DNA of 64,000 bases from Hyphomicrobiales bacterium (GTDB lineage: Bacteria > Pseudomonadota > Alphaproteobacteria > Rhizobiales > Rhizobiaceae). This document shows, in pieces, positions 54,121-63,841 of the stretch (the stretch's first letter is position 1; every line of letters begins with the position of its first letter). Location of the stretch: NCBI GenBank assembly GCA_900470155.1, contig UBZT01000001.1, positions 62,001-126,000 of the forward strand. Reading direction: 5' to 3'. Under the pieces are notes generated by a model, which worked only from the letters and a program-made list of their open reading frames with translations, was not told the DNA's origin and ran no database searches. A program made the translations under genes and the position numbers.

Positions 54121-55363
54121 ATGACCCAAACGACCTCCACTGCCCAACCGCTTGCGCCGACTAGCCAACTCTCTGATCAATCCACTGGCCAGCCCATCGG
54201 CCTTTCTGCCGGCATGACCTTGATGATGGCCGCCGCCTGTGGCCTGATTGCCGCCAATCTCTATTATTCGCAGCCGCGCCGGGCCGATCGCCGCCGCCAT
54301 CGGCCTTCCGGTCGAAGCCACCGGCCTGATCGTCACCCTGACCCAGATCGGCTACGGCATCGGCCTTTTGCTGCTGGTTCCGCTGGGCGATCTGGTCGAG
54401 AACCGCCGGCTGATCGTCGGCATGATCGGCCTCGTCACGCTTTCCCTGATCGCCGCCGGGTTTTCGACCACGCCCGGACCATTTCTCGCGGCCTCGCTTG
54501 CCATCGGGCTCGGTTCGGTTGCCGTGCAGATGATCGTGCCCTTTGCCGCCAATCTCGCACCGGACGCGGTGCGCGGGCGCGTCGTCGGCAATGTCATGAG
54601 CGGGCTTATGCTCGGGATCATGATGGCACGGCCGGTCGCAAGCGTGATTGCGCATCTCTTCTCGTGGCACACAATGTTCTATCTCTCGGCCGTGGTCATG
54701 GTCGCCTTGGCCGGGCTGCTCTGGACGCGGCTGCCACGCCGGGCACCGGCGGCAAAACTCAGCTATCTGCAACTGATCGCCTCGATGGGCAGGCTGCTTG
54801 CCAGCCAGCCGGTGCTGCAGCGCCGCGCCGCCTACCAGGCCTGTCAATTCGCGGCCTTCAGCCTGTTCTGGACGGTGACGCCGCTTTATCTCGCCGGTCC
54901 CGCCTTCGGCCTGTCTCAGGGCGGGATCGCGCTGTTTGCGCTTGCCGGTGTCGCCGGCGCCATCGCCTCGCCGATAGCCGGACGGCTTGCCGACCGGGGT
55001 CTCGTGCGCCCGGCCACCGCGTTTGGCCTGGCGAGCGTCGCCGTCGCCTTCCTGATCACCCATATCGCACCGGAAGGATCGAGCCTCGCGCTGGCGCTTC
55101 TAACCTTTGCCGCCATCCTGCTTGATTTCGGCGTAACCATGACGCTGGTCACCGGACAGCGCTCGATCTACGAACTCGGCGCCGACCTGCGCAGCCGCCT
55201 GAACGGGCTGTTCATGGCGATCTTCTTTTCCGGCGGCGCCATCGGCTCGGCACTCGGCGCCTGGGCCTTTGCCGCGGGTGCATGGTCGCTCGCCTCGATG
55301 ATCGGCCTTGCCCTGCCCGTCCTGGCGCTCGCCGTCTTCGTCACGGAGAAGCGCAAAGTATAA
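54121..55363 (+). pseudogene. MFS efflux transporter with frameshift
   Basis: The first 52 codons (MTQTTSTAQPLAPTSQ and GLIAANLYYSQP) enter the first membrane helices of an MFS transporter of about 400 residues. At about 54277 the expected PLAGPIAAAIG is reached only after changing frame: CAGCCG is followed by C then GCCGGG, as if two bases of a leucine codon were lost. The second frame (from IAAAIGLPVEATG) then continues uninterrupted to KRKV. It is either a real pseudogene, a sequencing error, or a frameshift site. A strong bidirectional terminator follows. Confidence 0.85.
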
Positions 55364-55386
55364 GCGCTCGGGTGCTGCAAACAGAA

Positions 55387-55428
55387 AAGGGCGATTTCCG
55401 CCGGTCCGTGACCGTGGAAATCGCCCTT
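55387..55428. terminator. Strong bidirectional hairpin terminator
   Basis: AAGGGCGATTTCC and GGAAATCGCCCTT form a perfect 13-base-pair stem around a loop that itself contains CGGTC and GACCG arms. It lies between the converging MFS and small secreted protein genes. On the minus strand it is followed by TTTTCTGTTT. Confidence 0.85.
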
Positions 55429-55453
55429 GCCCCCCGGCCCCCGCCGTATTGAG

Positions 55454-55828
55454 TTATTCGACCAGATTGATCTGCTGGGTTTCACCACCGGAGCAGGTAT
55501 AGCAGCAGTCCGTGCAGGTTTCGCCATTGTCCGGACCCGTGCCCCAATAGGAGGCGCGGTCGCCGGAAATCCAGGCGCCGTAGCAGATCTTCTCGCCCTC
55601 CTCGCAGGCCAGCGATATGCTTTTCGCCTCACCGTCATCGAGGTAATAGACTTCGCCATCGCCCGGCCAGACATGGTCGCGGTCCTGGCTGTAGAGTTCG
55701 ACCTCGACCGCATTCGGATGGTCGTTCTGCATCACGAAGGTGACATCGGCAGCCAGAGCCGGCGCCGCGACCAGGGCCATGAGCGCCAGCACAACAAGCC
55801 GCAACGCGCGGCTCTTTGACAAAAGCAT
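55454..55828 (-). CDS. Small secreted Cys-rich protein of unknown function
   Basis: A 124-residue protein with a signal peptide (MLLSKSRALRLVVLALMAL, ending APALA). The mature part contains ELYSQDRDHVWPGDGEVYYL and a Cys-dense cluster ETCTDCCYTCSGGE near the C-terminus. No family was recognised; the repeated Cys suggests disulphides or metal binding. The start is at 55828 because the signal peptide starts there. It is transcribed alone. Confidence 0.65.
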   Translation of the reverse strand: MLLSKSRALRLVVLALMALVAAPALAADVTFVMQNDHPNAVEVELYSQDRDHVWPGDGEVYYLDDGEAKSISLACEEGEKICYGAWISGDRASYWGTGPDNGETCTDCCYTCSGGETQQINLVE

Positions 55829-55950
55829 ATTTTGATCCCCCAACTAGAAATTCTGTCCGCAGCAATAGCATAAGGCCCGATGGCGGAAAGGGGATCGCGG
55901 CGCAGCCAAGGTGGCAATTTTTGGTACACGCCGCTCAAGATGCGCGCAAC

Positions 55951-56481
55951 TCAGGCGCTTCTCGAAGCCAGGTTCTTGTAGAATATCGTGGTGTCGCAGA
56001 AGCGGCCATCGGGAAATAGCGCATAGGCCGGTATGACGCCGGTTCTTTGCCAGCCGAGCTTCTCATAGATTCCTTCCGCCGGTTCGCCGGTCGCGGTGTC
56101 GAGCACCAGAAGCGTGCGCCCGGCCCCGATGGCACCGTTTTCGGCAGCCGCCATCAGCCGACGGGCGAGACCCAGACCGCGCGCGCTTCGATGCACCAGC
56201 AGTTTCATCAGGTCGGCGCGATGCGGCTGGTTCGGCTTGCTGGCAAAGCCGATCTGCACCGTACCCTGCACTTTGCCCTCAACTTCCGCCACATAGAGCA
56301 GCACCTCGCCGCGACCGACGGCGGCAGCAACGCCCTGCCAGAAGGGCACGCCGTCGGACGGCGCAAAGGGCGACATGAAGCCGAGCGATGCGCCGCCTTC
56401 GATGCAATCGGCCAGCACCTCACAAAGATCGGGCAAAACCCGGAGCGTTTCGGTTTCATCGAGCAGGCGGATGTCAGGCAT
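55951..56481 (-). CDS. GNAT-family N-acetyltransferase
   Basis: A 176-residue GNAT enzyme with SARGLGLARRLMAAAENGA (acetyl-CoA loop) preceded by MKLLVHR and followed by LLVLDTATGEPAEGIYEKLG. It lies 62 bases downstream of a cupin-containing regulator on the same strand; a 17-base tandem duplication sits between them. Substrate unknown, antibiotic acetylation cannot be excluded. Confidence 0.9.
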   Translation of the reverse strand: MPDIRLLDETETLRVLPDLCEVLADCIEGGASLGFMSPFAPSDGVPFWQGVAAAVGRGEVLLYVAEVEGKVQGTVQIGFASKPNQPHRADLMKLLVHRSARGLGLARRLMAAAENGAIGAGRTLLVLDTATGEPAEGIYEKLGWQRTGVIPAYALFPDGRFCDTTIFYKNLASRSA

Positions 56482-56496
56482 GATGGTTTCCCAAGG

Positions 56497-56530
56497 TTTT
56501 GGTCAGTTGAACATTTTGGTCAGTTGAACA
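56497..56530 (-). repeat. 17-base tandem duplication between two genes
   Basis: TTTTGGTCAGTTGAACA occurs twice in a row (56497-56513 and 56514-56530), exactly. It lies between the regulator and acetyltransferase genes and doubles the intergenic spacer. It looks like a recent duplication. Confidence 0.75.
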
Positions 56531-56543
56531 TGGCGCGACAGGA

Positions 56544-57131
56544 TCAGGAACCGAGATTGACCACCACGACGTAACGGGCCGCAACCGTGCCGGGATTGCG
56601 GTAGCCATGCACATCGGCGACATTCATGAACAGGCAATCGCCGGCCGACAGGTGATAAACCTCCTCGCCGACCGTCATGACGATCTCGCCGTCGAACACC
56701 CAGACATGCTGGGTCTGGCTGCGACGGGTCAGCCTGCCGGGGAAACGAACCTCGGCACCGGCGGGAAACTCGACCTCGATGATATCGACGGCACTGCCCA
56801 CGCCAGAACCGGTGCCTTGTGGCGATACCGCACGGCGCAGATAGCCGCTGTCGGGATCGCGCCAGACCGGCTGATCCGCCCGGCGCGCCAATGGGCTGGC
56901 CTGTCTGGCTTCGTTGTCGAAAAACACCGACAGCGAAACGCCGAGCGCCGAACAGAGCCTCGCCAGCAGGGCTGCCGTCGGGCTCGCTTCGGCACGTTCG
57001 ACGCGCGAGATCATCGCCCGGCTGACGCCGGACAGGTCGGCCAGAGCATCGAGCGTGAGCCCGCGTTCGGCCCGCAGCGCCCTGAGGCGCTCGGCCACCG
57101 TCTTTTCAAACTCATCACCGCCTGATTCCAT
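56544..57131 (-). CDS. XRE-family regulator with C-terminal cupin domain
   Basis: A 195-residue regulator with an N-terminal XRE helix-turn-helix (about 8-65, RLRALRAERGLTLDALADLS and VSRAMISRVERAEASPT) and a C-terminal cupin (VEFPAGAEVRFPG, YHLSAGDCLFMNVADVHGYR). Such regulators usually control an adjacent metabolic or transport gene; here the acetyltransferase follows. The start MESGGDEFEK is chosen over the upstream ATG at 57158. Confidence 0.9.
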   Translation of the reverse strand: MESGGDEFEKTVAERLRALRAERGLTLDALADLSGVSRAMISRVERAEASPTAALLARLCSALGVSLSVFFDNEARQASPLARRADQPVWRDPDSGYLRRAVSPQGTGSGVGSAVDIIEVEFPAGAEVRFPGRLTRRSQTQHVWVFDGEIVMTVGEEVYHLSAGDCLFMNVADVHGYRNPGTVAARYVVVVNLGS

Positions 57132-57268
57132 TATGTAAGAATTACAGTATCGTATCATGGAGTCAAGGCCGTCGTGCCGTTCGCAAACGTGACCGGCATA
57201 GTGGGGAAAAATACCCGCCGTCCGGGCTTAGATCTGCGTCAGACAACCATCACCCAGGAGGAACCGCG

Positions 57269-57500
57269 ATGATTTCCGCTGACCAGATCCGCGAACACAT
57301 GGACGTGATTGCCGTCGATGGCTCGCATGTCGGCACCGTCGATCACCTTGGAGGCCAGAGCCGTATCAAGCTCCAAGAGCGACTCATCGGACGGCAAGCA
57401 CCACCTCATCCCGCTCGACTGGGTCGATCACATCGACCAGCATGTGCACCTGTCGAAGAGCATCACCGATGTGCACAACGAGTGGACGGCGCTGAACTGA
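57269..57500 (+). pseudogene. DUF2171/PRC-barrel-like protein with frameshift
   Basis: The first frame reads MISADQIREHMDVIAVDGSHV, then VDHLGGQSRIKL, the DUF2171 start. At about 57373 the frame shifts and the second frame continues SDGKHHLIPLDWVDHIDQHV to LSKSITDVHNEWTAL. One extra base (or two missing) explains it. AGGAGG precedes the ATG. The gene of about 75 codons is either disrupted or mis-sequenced; the same type of shift occurs in the MFS gene at 54277. Confidence 0.72.
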
Positions 57501-57810
57501 CGCACCGGCACTGTAAAGCGTCATCGCCAGCATCGATGTCGCGGCAGGCATGCCGCGACACTTGCCAACCTGAGCCAGGCGTCAAAGCCGGGAAAATCTT
57601 CCGCGATTCGCCGACACAACAAGTACCGATGATCACAAACCGCAGACCCGGAGGCCAAGCAGCGGGCCGTTGACCGCCCGCAGCAGAGGCGCACCTGCGC
57701 CAAAAGCGGGCTGCACGGGAGCGCATCAGCACAAGAAAGCCACCGTTTCTGGTGATTTGACTCAAATTCCCGCTATGCGCTGAAACGGCCCGCTGCTATA
57801 TGCGCAAGCC
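57501..57810. other. Intergenic region before lepA, no gene recognised
   Basis: About 310 bases separate the DUF2171 gene and lepA. No open frame has both a ribosome site and recognisable sequence, and I see no stable terminator. The lepA promoter should lie here. Confidence 0.5.
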
Positions 57811-59634
57811 ATGAGCACAGATAACCGTACGCCCCTCGACCATATCCGCAATTTCTCGATCGTGGCCCATATCGACCACGGCAAGTCGACGCTGGCCGAC
57901 CGTCTGATCCAGACGACCGGCGGCCTTGCCGAACGCGACATGTCCGAGCAGGTGCTGGATTCGATGGATATCGAGCGCGAGCGCGGCATCACCATCAAGG
58001 CCCAGACAGTGCGCCTGCACTACAAGGCCAACAATGGCGAAACCTATATCCTCAACCTGATCGATACGCCCGGACACGTCGACTTCGCCTATGAAGTCTC
58101 GCGCTCGCTGTCGGCCTGCGAAGGCTCGCTGCTGGTCGTCGACGCCTCCCAGGGCGTCGAAGCCCAGACGCTCGCCAATGTCTATCAGGCGATCGACAAC
58201 AATCACGAGATCGTCACCGTTCTCAACAAGGTCGACCTGCCGGCAGCCGAACCCGACCGCATCCGCGAGCAGATCGAGGAAGTCATCGGCATCGACGCAT
58301 CGCAGGCCGTGCTGATCTCGGCGAAAACCGGTTTCGGCATCCCGGACGTTCTGGAAGCGATCGTGCACCAGTTGCCGGCACCGAAGAGCGAAATGGGCGA
58401 AAAAGGTCCGCTGAAGGCGCTGCTGGTCGACAGCTGGTACGACACCTATCTCGGCGTGATGGTTCTGGTACGCGTGCTTGACGGCGTGCTGACCAAGGGC
58501 CAGACGATCCGCATGATGGGCACCGATGCCAAGTATCAGGTCGAGCGCGTCGGCGTGCTGACCCCGAAGATGCTGGCCGTCGATTCACTCGGCCCCGGCG
58601 AAATCGGCTTCTTCACCGGCTCGATCAAGGAAGTGGCCGATACCCGCGTCGGCGATACCATTACCGAAGACAAGAAGCCGACGGCGAAAGCGCTGCCGGG
58701 CTTCAAGCCGGCCCAGCCGGTCGTCTTCTGCGGCCTGTTCCCGGTCGATGCGGCCGATTTCGAAGACCTGCGCGCCGCCATGGGCAAACTGCGCCTCAAC
58801 GATGCGTCCTTCTCGTTCGAAATGGAATCGTCTGCGGCGCTCGGCTTCGGCTTCCGCTGCGGCTTCCTCGGCCTTCTGCATCTGGAAATCATCCAGGAGC
58901 GTCTCGAGCGCGAATTCAATCTCGACCTGATCGCGACCGCCCCTTCGGTCGTCTACAAGCTGTTCATGACCGACGGCACCGAGCGCGAGCTGCACAATCC
59001 GGCCGACATGCCGGACGTGGTGCGCATCTCGGAAATCCACGAGCCGTGGATCAAGGCAACCATCCTGACGCCCGACGACTATCTCGGCGGCATCCTCAAG
59101 CTCTGCCAGGACCGCCGCGGCATCCAGACGGAACTCACTTATGTCGGCAAACGCGCCATGCTCACCTATGAGCTGCCGCTCAACGAAGTGGTGTTCGATT
59201 TCTACGACCGCCTGAAGTCGATCTCCAAGGGTTATGCCTCGTTCGACTACCATCTCGACGCCTATCGCGAGGGCAACCTCGTCAAGATGTCGATCATGGT
59301 CAATGGCGAGCCGGTCGATGCACTCTCCATGCTGGTCCACCGGTCGGCTGCCGAAAAGCGCGGCCGCGACATGTGCGAAAAGCTGAAAGACCTGATCCCG
59401 CGCCACATGTTCAAGATCCCGATCCAGGCAGCGATCGGCGGCAATGTGATCGCCCGCGAAACGATCTCCGCGATGCGCAAGGACGTCACCGCCAAGTGCT
59501 ACGGCGGCGACGCCAGCCGCAAGCGCAAGCTGCTCGACAAGCAGAAGGCCGGCAAGAAGCGCATGCGCCAGTTCGGCAAGGTCGACATCCCGCAGGAAGC
59601 GTTCATCGCCGCGCTGAAGATGAGCGACGAGTGA
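57811..59634 (+). CDS. lepA: Elongation factor 4 (LepA)
   Basis: The 607-residue GTPase contains [20 protein letters not shown] (P-loop), [25 protein letters not shown] and [14 protein letters not shown]. The C-terminal domain reads [20 protein letters not shown], typical of LepA. It back-translocates or remodels ribosomes. It is transcribed alone and converges with argG. Confidence 0.98.
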   Translation: MSTDNRTPLDHIRNFSIVAHIDHGKSTLADRLIQTTGGLAERDMSEQVLDSMDIERERGITIKAQTVRLHYKANNGETYILNLIDTPGHVDFAYEVSRSLSACEGSLLVVDASQGVEAQTLANVYQAIDNNHEIVTVLNKVDLPAAEPDRIREQIEEVIGIDASQAVLISAKTGFGIPDVLEAIVHQLPAPKSEMGEKGPLKALLVDSWYDTYLGVMVLVRVLDGVLTKGQTIRMMGTDAKYQVERVGVLTPKMLAVDSLGPGEIGFFTGSIKEVADTRVGDTITEDKKPTAKALPGFKPAQPVVFCGLFPVDAADFEDLRAAMGKLRLNDASFSFEMESSAALGFGFRCGFLGLLHLEIIQERLEREFNLDLIATAPSVVYKLFMTDGTERELHNPADMPDVVRISEIHEPWIKATILTPDDYLGGILKLCQDRRGIQTELTYVGKRAMLTYELPLNEVVFDFYDRLKSISKGYASFDYHLDAYREGNLVKMSIMVNGEPVDALSMLVHRSAAEKRGRDMCEKLKDLIPRHMFKIPIQAAIGGNVIARETISAMRKDVTAKCYGGDASRKRKLLDKQKAGKKRMRQFGKVDIPQEAFIAALKMSDE

Positions 59635-59642
59635 GGTGTAGC

Positions 59643-59666
59643 GACCCGGAGCAACCTGACCGGGTC
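59643..59666 (+). terminator. Possible lepA terminator
   Basis: GACCCGG and CCGGGTC form a seven-base-pair stem eight bases after the lepA stop. No U-tract follows. Confidence 0.35.
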
Positions 59667-59693
59667 CAATCCCAAACCTTTTGTCCGTTGCGC

Positions 59694-60917
59694 TTAGCGA
59701 AGTGCGTCCCTGTTCCTGGCACCCCAATTTTTGAGCCTCAGGCCGGTCAGCCGAATGAACCCTTCGGCATCGTGATGGTCGTATGAGCCGGAGCCTTCCT
59801 CAAAGGTCACAAGGTCGGCGTTGTAGAGCGAGTATGGGGATGAGCGGGCAATGACGCTGGCAGAGCCCTTGTAGAGCCTTAGTGTCACGTCACCGCTGAC
59901 GAATGCCTGACTTTTGTCGATCAGGGCCTGAAGCATTTCTCGTTCGGGCGAGAACCAGAAACCGTTGTAGATCATTGCGGCATAACGGGGCATCAACTCA
60001 TCCTTGAGATGGGCCGCCGCGCGATCGAGCGTGATCGACTCGATCCCTCGATGGGCGGCGAGCAAGATCGTTCCACCCGGAGTTTCATAAACACCGCGTG
60101 ATTTCATTCCAACAAACCGGTTTTCGACCAGATCCACCCGCCCGATACCATGTCTGCAACCGCGCAGGTTCAGTTGCTCAAGCAGTGTCGCCGGCGACAT
60201 GGCTTCGCCGTCGAGGGAAATCGCATCCCCGCGCGCGAAACTGATCTTGATGATTTCCGGCTCATCTGGCGCATCAACCGGATCCACTGTCCGCTGATGA
60301 ACATAGGCGGGAGCCACAACGGCAGGATCTTCCAGCATCTTGCCTTCCGTTGATGTGTGCAGAAGATTGGCATCGGTCGAGAACGGCGCTTCTCCGTGCT
60401 TGTCTTTCGGGATCACGATCTGGTGGCGCTCGGCATAAGCAATCAGTTCGAGACGGGAGCGGATAGGCCACTGCCGCCATGGAGCGATGACCGTGATCGA
60501 TGGATCAAGGGCGTTCACCGCCAGTTCGAACCGAACTTGATCATTGCCCTTGCCCGTCGCCCCATGGGAAATGGCATCAGCTCCAACTTCCTGTGCGATC
60601 TTGACGAGATGCCGGGCGATTAGGGGTCTCGCGATCGAGCTTCCCAGCATATATTGCCCCTCATACAGCGCATTGGCGCGCAGCATGGGGAAGACGAAGT
60701 CCCGGGCAAACTCTTCCCGCAAGTCGAGGATTCGGATGTCATTGACGCCGAGCATTTCCGCATTCCTGCGCGCCGGTTCCAGTTCCTCGCCTTGGCTGAG
60801 ATCGGCGGTAAAAGTGACGACCTCGCACCCATATGCCTCCTGCAGCCATTTCAGGATCACGGACGTATCCAGTCCGCCGGAATAAGAGAGTACGATTTTC
60901 TTGAGTTTTTCGTTCAT
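59694..60917 (-). CDS. argG: Argininosuccinate synthase
   Basis: The 407-residue enzyme has [18 protein letters not shown] (ATP pyrophosphatase loop), [16 protein letters not shown] and [19 protein letters not shown]; length is standard. It joins citrulline and aspartate in arginine synthesis. Its start at 60917 is preceded by GGAGG. No other arginine gene is adjacent; the divergent Lrp-type regulator suggests local amino-acid control. It could be a second copy of argG, which cannot be tested from this window. Confidence 0.95.
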   Translation of the reverse strand: MNEKLKKIVLSYSGGLDTSVILKWLQEAYGCEVVTFTADLSQGEELEPARRNAEMLGVNDIRILDLREEFARDFVFPMLRANALYEGQYMLGSSIARPLIARHLVKIAQEVGADAISHGATGKGNDQVRFELAVNALDPSITVIAPWRQWPIRSRLELIAYAERHQIVIPKDKHGEAPFSTDANLLHTSTEGKMLEDPAVVAPAYVHQRTVDPVDAPDEPEIIKISFARGDAISLDGEAMSPATLLEQLNLRGCRHGIGRVDLVENRFVGMKSRGVYETPGGTILLAAHRGIESITLDRAAAHLKDELMPRYAAMIYNGFWFSPEREMLQALIDKSQAFVSGDVTLRLYKGSASVIARSSPYSLYNADLVTFEEGSGSYDHHDAEGFIRLTGLRLKNWGARNRDALR

Positions 60918-60988
60918 GGAAATGCCTCCGAATTTGCATGTGTACGGTAGGTCAAATCGCGGCAGCAGAAATTGCAAAGATTGTAGAA

Positions 60989-61017
60989 ATTAAACCTGTT
61001 CTGGCATAATCTGCCAA
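60989..61017 (-). promoter_or_regulatory. Probable argG promoter with inverted repeat
   Basis: TTGGCA (61017-61012) and TTTAAT (60994-60989) on the minus strand are separated by 17 bases. The spacer contains TGGCA-N5-TGCCA (61002-61016), an inverted repeat that could bind the divergent Lrp-type regulator. Confidence 0.45.
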
Positions 61018-61041
61018 ATATGCCTGATCAGGGAGCGTGAT

Positions 61042-61509
61042 GTGCCATTTATATTGGACCGTATAGATCGACGCATTTTAAGCGTCCTGCAGCGTGATGG
61101 ACGCATCTCGAATGTGGACCTCGCAAAGGAGGTCGGTCTTTCGCCTTCGCCCTGCCTGCGTCGGGTCCGTCTGCTGGAGGAGGCCGGCGTGATCGATCGA
61201 TACATCGCAGTGGTTAACCCAGCAAAAGTCGGGGCCAGCCTCACGATGTTTGTCCGGGTCTGGTTCACGACCCAGGATGCTCAAGTCACCCTTCAGTTCG
61301 GGGAGGCCATCCGGCGGTTCCCCGAGGTGACTGAGTGTTATCTGACCACAGGCGAATGTGATGCGATCCTTCGGGTGGTCACCGCAGACCTACACAGTTA
61401 CTGGCGCTTCCAGGCCGATCACCTCACGCGGATTCCAAGCGTCTTGAGTGTCAAGACAGATGTACCGATGGAGACATTGAAACAGAGCTTCGAGATCCCG
61501 ATCGCCTGA
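61042..61509 (+). CDS. Lrp/AsnC-family transcriptional regulator
   Basis: A 155-residue regulator with the N-terminal helix-turn-helix (about 5-60, LDRIDRRILSVLQRDGRISN, VGLSPSPCLRRVRLLEEAG) and the C-terminal RAM domain (about 68-145, PEVTECYLTTGECDAILRV). The start is a GTG at 61042 with GGGAG seven bases before it. It is divergent from argG and likely controls it in response to an amino acid. Confidence 0.92.
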   Translation: MPFILDRIDRRILSVLQRDGRISNVDLAKEVGLSPSPCLRRVRLLEEAGVIDRYIAVVNPAKVGASLTMFVRVWFTTQDAQVTLQFGEAIRRFPEVTECYLTTGECDAILRVVTADLHSYWRFQADHLTRIPSVLSVKTDVPMETLKQSFEIPIA

Positions 61510-61604
61510 AACCGATTGGATCAGGGCGGCTCCTCTTCTCTCGCCTCTCGCTTCCGGTTCGGCCATTGTTGCGCTATGGTCCGCCATTCACCGGAGATCC
61601 GTGC

Positions 61605-61835
61605 ATGTCGGCGCAGGTCCGCAAACCCACCGAACTGTCCCTGGACGAAACGCTTGTCGCGGAAGCCCATGAACTTGGGCTCGACGTGGCGGATGCCGCC
61701 GAGGCCGGGATCGCCCGCGCGGTGAAGGCCGAGAAGGAGCGCCGCTGGAAAATCGAGAACGCGGACGCAATTCAGGCCGCAAATGACTATGTCGCCAAGC
61801 ATGGCTTACCTTTGGCAAAGTACCGTCAGGCCTGA
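61605..61835 (+). CDS. CcdA-like type II antitoxin, no adjacent toxin
   Basis: A 76-residue protein with KPTELSLDETLVAEAHELG and WKIENADAIQAANDYVAKHG, the CcdA-type antitoxin pattern of a DNA-binding head and a toxin-wrapping tail. CcdB normally follows, but the sequence downstream belongs to the antisense ParE gene ending at 61845. It is therefore an orphan antitoxin or a remnant. Confidence 0.8.
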   Translation: MSAQVRKPTELSLDETLVAEAHELGLDVADAAEAGIARAVKAEKERRWKIENADAIQAANDYVAKHGLPLAKYRQA

Positions 61836-61844
61836 CGTGCCGCC

Positions 61845-62144
61845 TCATCCGCCTTCGGACAGCAGCCGTGCCCAGTCCTGTCGATGGCTGACGACGCGCA
61901 GGACCAATACGCCCGTTTCATCCGTCGTATAGAGGATCAGATGTCCGCCATGCGGATGCATCCTGATCGGCGGCGTAAATTGCCGCTGTTGGCGGGCCAG
62001 CAGCGGGTGTTCGTCAATCAATGCGAACGTGGCTCTCAGATCTGCGTAGTAACGCTCCGCCTGCGCCTCTCCGAACGCCCTCACTCCATAGACATAGATC
62101 GAAATCAGATCTTCTTCGGCTTCGACGCTGAGCCGCAGGCTCAT
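61845..62144 (-). CDS. parE: RelE/ParE-type toxin
   Basis: A 99-residue toxin-like protein: LSVEAEEDLISIYVYGVRAF, YYADLRATFALIDEHPLLAR and HGGHLILYTT with an R residue set near the end (VLRVVSHRQDWARLL). ParE-type toxins inhibit gyrase. The start at 62144 overlaps the antitoxin stop (ATGA). The open frame upstream is antisense noise. Confidence 0.88.
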   Translation of the reverse strand: MSLRLSVEAEEDLISIYVYGVRAFGEAQAERYYADLRATFALIDEHPLLARQQRQFTPPIRMHPHGGHLILYTTDETGVLVLRVVSHRQDWARLLSEGG

Positions 62145-62380
62145 GCCTTCGCCCGCCGCCTTGCATCGATCAGGATCTCGTCCAGGGTCCGGGTTCCGAC
62201 GCCATTTTCGATGCCCGCGTCGATCAGGCGCTGCAGGTCCGCAATCCCCTGCTGGCGCTCCTGGTCCCGGCGGATCAGGTCGCGCATGTAGTCGCTGGCA
62301 TTGCCGTAGCGACCGCTTTCGGCCTGCTGTTCGACCCAGGCCTTCATCTGCTCGGGCAGCGAGATATTCATCGTGGCCAT
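62141..62380 (-). CDS. parD: ParD-type antitoxin
   Basis: A 79-residue antitoxin with the ribbon-helix-helix start MATMNISLPEQMKAWVEQQA and GNASDYMRDLIRRDQERQQG. It should neutralise the overlapping ParE and autorepress the operon. The ATG at 62380 fits the family; earlier ATGs are unlikely. Confidence 0.9.
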   Translation of the reverse strand: MATMNISLPEQMKAWVEQQAESGRYGNASDYMRDLIRRDQERQQGIADLQRLIDAGIENGVGTRTLDEILIDARRRAKA

Positions 62381-62525
62381 ATGCGCCTCCATTGGCAAAG
62401 ATTGCCAAATCTCAGCCGTCCCTGCAAGCCTCCCCCGGCTTGCAGCCCCTCAAAATCCTGGTTATTTAGTTGTGCAGGCAATTCGAATAAACCGCGACGC
62501 GATCGCTTCCAAGGGGGAATAGCCA

Positions 62526-62891
62526 ATGCACAAGTTCAAGATCGTCAAGACCGAGAAGGGCGAATACCGCGTCCAATTCGTCTACAATGCCGAAGTGATG
62601 GTGTGGTCGGAGAACTATGCCTCGAAGGCCAGCGCGAAGAATTGCGTCGAGTCGATCAAGAAAAATGCCCCCACGGCGGCGATCGTCGACCTGACCCAGC
62701 AGGAAACCGGCAGCGGCTATCGCTTCGAGATCGACGAGGCGAAAAACGGCGAGACTTTCGTCCGCTTCCGGGCCGCCAATGGCGAGATCATGGTGCGCTC
62801 GGAAACCTACAAGGCGAAGTCGAGCGCCAAGAACTGCGTTACCTCGGTGCAGAAGAATGCGCCCGAGGCCGCGGTGGTCGAGGAGGGCTAA
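62526..62891 (+). CDS. Protein with two DUF1508 (YegP-like) repeats
   Basis: A 121-residue protein built from two repeats of about 55 residues, KFKIVKTEKGEYRVQFVYNA followed by SENYASKASAKNCVESIKKN, and YRFEIDEAKNGETFVRFRAA followed by SETYKAKSSAKNCVTSVQKN. YegP-like proteins form symmetric folds and may bind damaged or regulatory ligands; function is unclear. It converges with ampR, the stops overlapping by four bases. Confidence 0.87.
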   Translation: MHKFKIVKTEKGEYRVQFVYNAEVMVWSENYASKASAKNCVESIKKNAPTAAIVDLTQQETGSGYRFEIDEAKNGETFVRFRAANGEIMVRSETYKAKSSAKNCVTSVQKNAPEAAVVEEG

Positions 62892-63784
62892 AGGCCCTTT
62901 CGCCCCACAGCCTCGGCCGCCGCCATCTCCAGCAACCAGTCCTGGAACAGCCGCATGCCTGTGGTGGGCGGGCGCGATTTCAGCCGCGTCAGCCAGTAGC
63001 TGCCCATGCCGGTCTCGATGGCAAACGGCTGCACGAGCTGGCCCGATGTCAAAAGTCGCTGGAACATAAGCGGCGGTGCCAGCGCCACGCCGGCGCCCTG
63101 CTGGGCGGCCTCGATCATCGCCAGCGAGGTGTCGAAAACCATGCCCTTCATGGGCGCGGAGGCATCCACCCCTGATGCCGTAAACCACGACGCCCATTCC
63201 GACGCGCGGTAGGAGCGCAGCAGCGTCTCGCCGAGCAGGTCGTCGGGGGCTTTCAGCCGGGCGGCAATCTGCGGCAGGCAGAGCGGCGACAGGGGCGCCT
63301 CGAACAGCTCCAGCGCCTCCGTGCTGTGCCAGGCGCCATTGCCGAAGCGGATGGCAAAATCCAGGCCTTCGGCCGCCATGTCGACGCGGTTGTTGTTGGT
63401 CGACAGCCTGAGTTCGACAAAGGGAAACCGCCGGGCGAAATCGCCAAGCCGCGGCAGCAGCCAGCCAACGGCAAACGTGCCGACGGCGCCGACCTTGACC
63501 ACTTCGCTCAGGTGACCATTCTCGAACCGGTCGAGCGTGCCGGCGATCCGGTCGAAGCTTTCGCGCAGCACCGGCAGAAGCGCCTCGCCCTCCTCGGTGA
63601 TCATCAGGCCGCGCGGCAGGCGCTTGAACAGCGCAACACCCAGCCGGTCCTCGAGCTGCTTGACCTGCTGGCTCACGGCGGCCTGGGTGACGCAGAGCTC
63701 GATCGCGGCGCGGGTAAACGACAGATGCCGGGCCGAGGCTTCGAAGGCCCGCAGCGCATTGAGCGGAAGATAGGGTCGAACCAT
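62888..63784 (-). CDS. ampR: LysR-family regulator AmpR
   Basis: The 298-residue protein matches AmpR over its DNA-binding half: MVRPYLPLNALRAFEASARH, then LSFTRAAIELCVTQAAVSQQ and KQLEDRLGVALFKRLPRGLM. AmpR controls ampC beta-lactamase in response to muropeptides. The divergent open frame at 63948 fits ampC by position. The start at 63784 is the AmpR-like MVRPYLP. Confidence 0.88.
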   Translation of the reverse strand: MVRPYLPLNALRAFEASARHLSFTRAAIELCVTQAAVSQQVKQLEDRLGVALFKRLPRGLMITEEGEALLPVLRESFDRIAGTLDRFENGHLSEVVKVGAVGTFAVGWLLPRLGDFARRFPFVELRLSTNNNRVDMAAEGLDFAIRFGNGAWHSTEALELFEAPLSPLCLPQIAARLKAPDDLLGETLLRSYRASEWASWFTASGVDASAPMKGMVFDTSLAMIEAAQQGAGVALAPPLMFQRLLTSGQLVQPFAIETGMGSYWLTRLKSRPPTTGMRLFQDWLLEMAAAEAVGRKGL

Positions 63785-63841
63785 GGATGCCCCAGTTTTT
63801 CTAAGGTGAGATGCCAGATAAGGTCGTTTGCGATGCAATTG

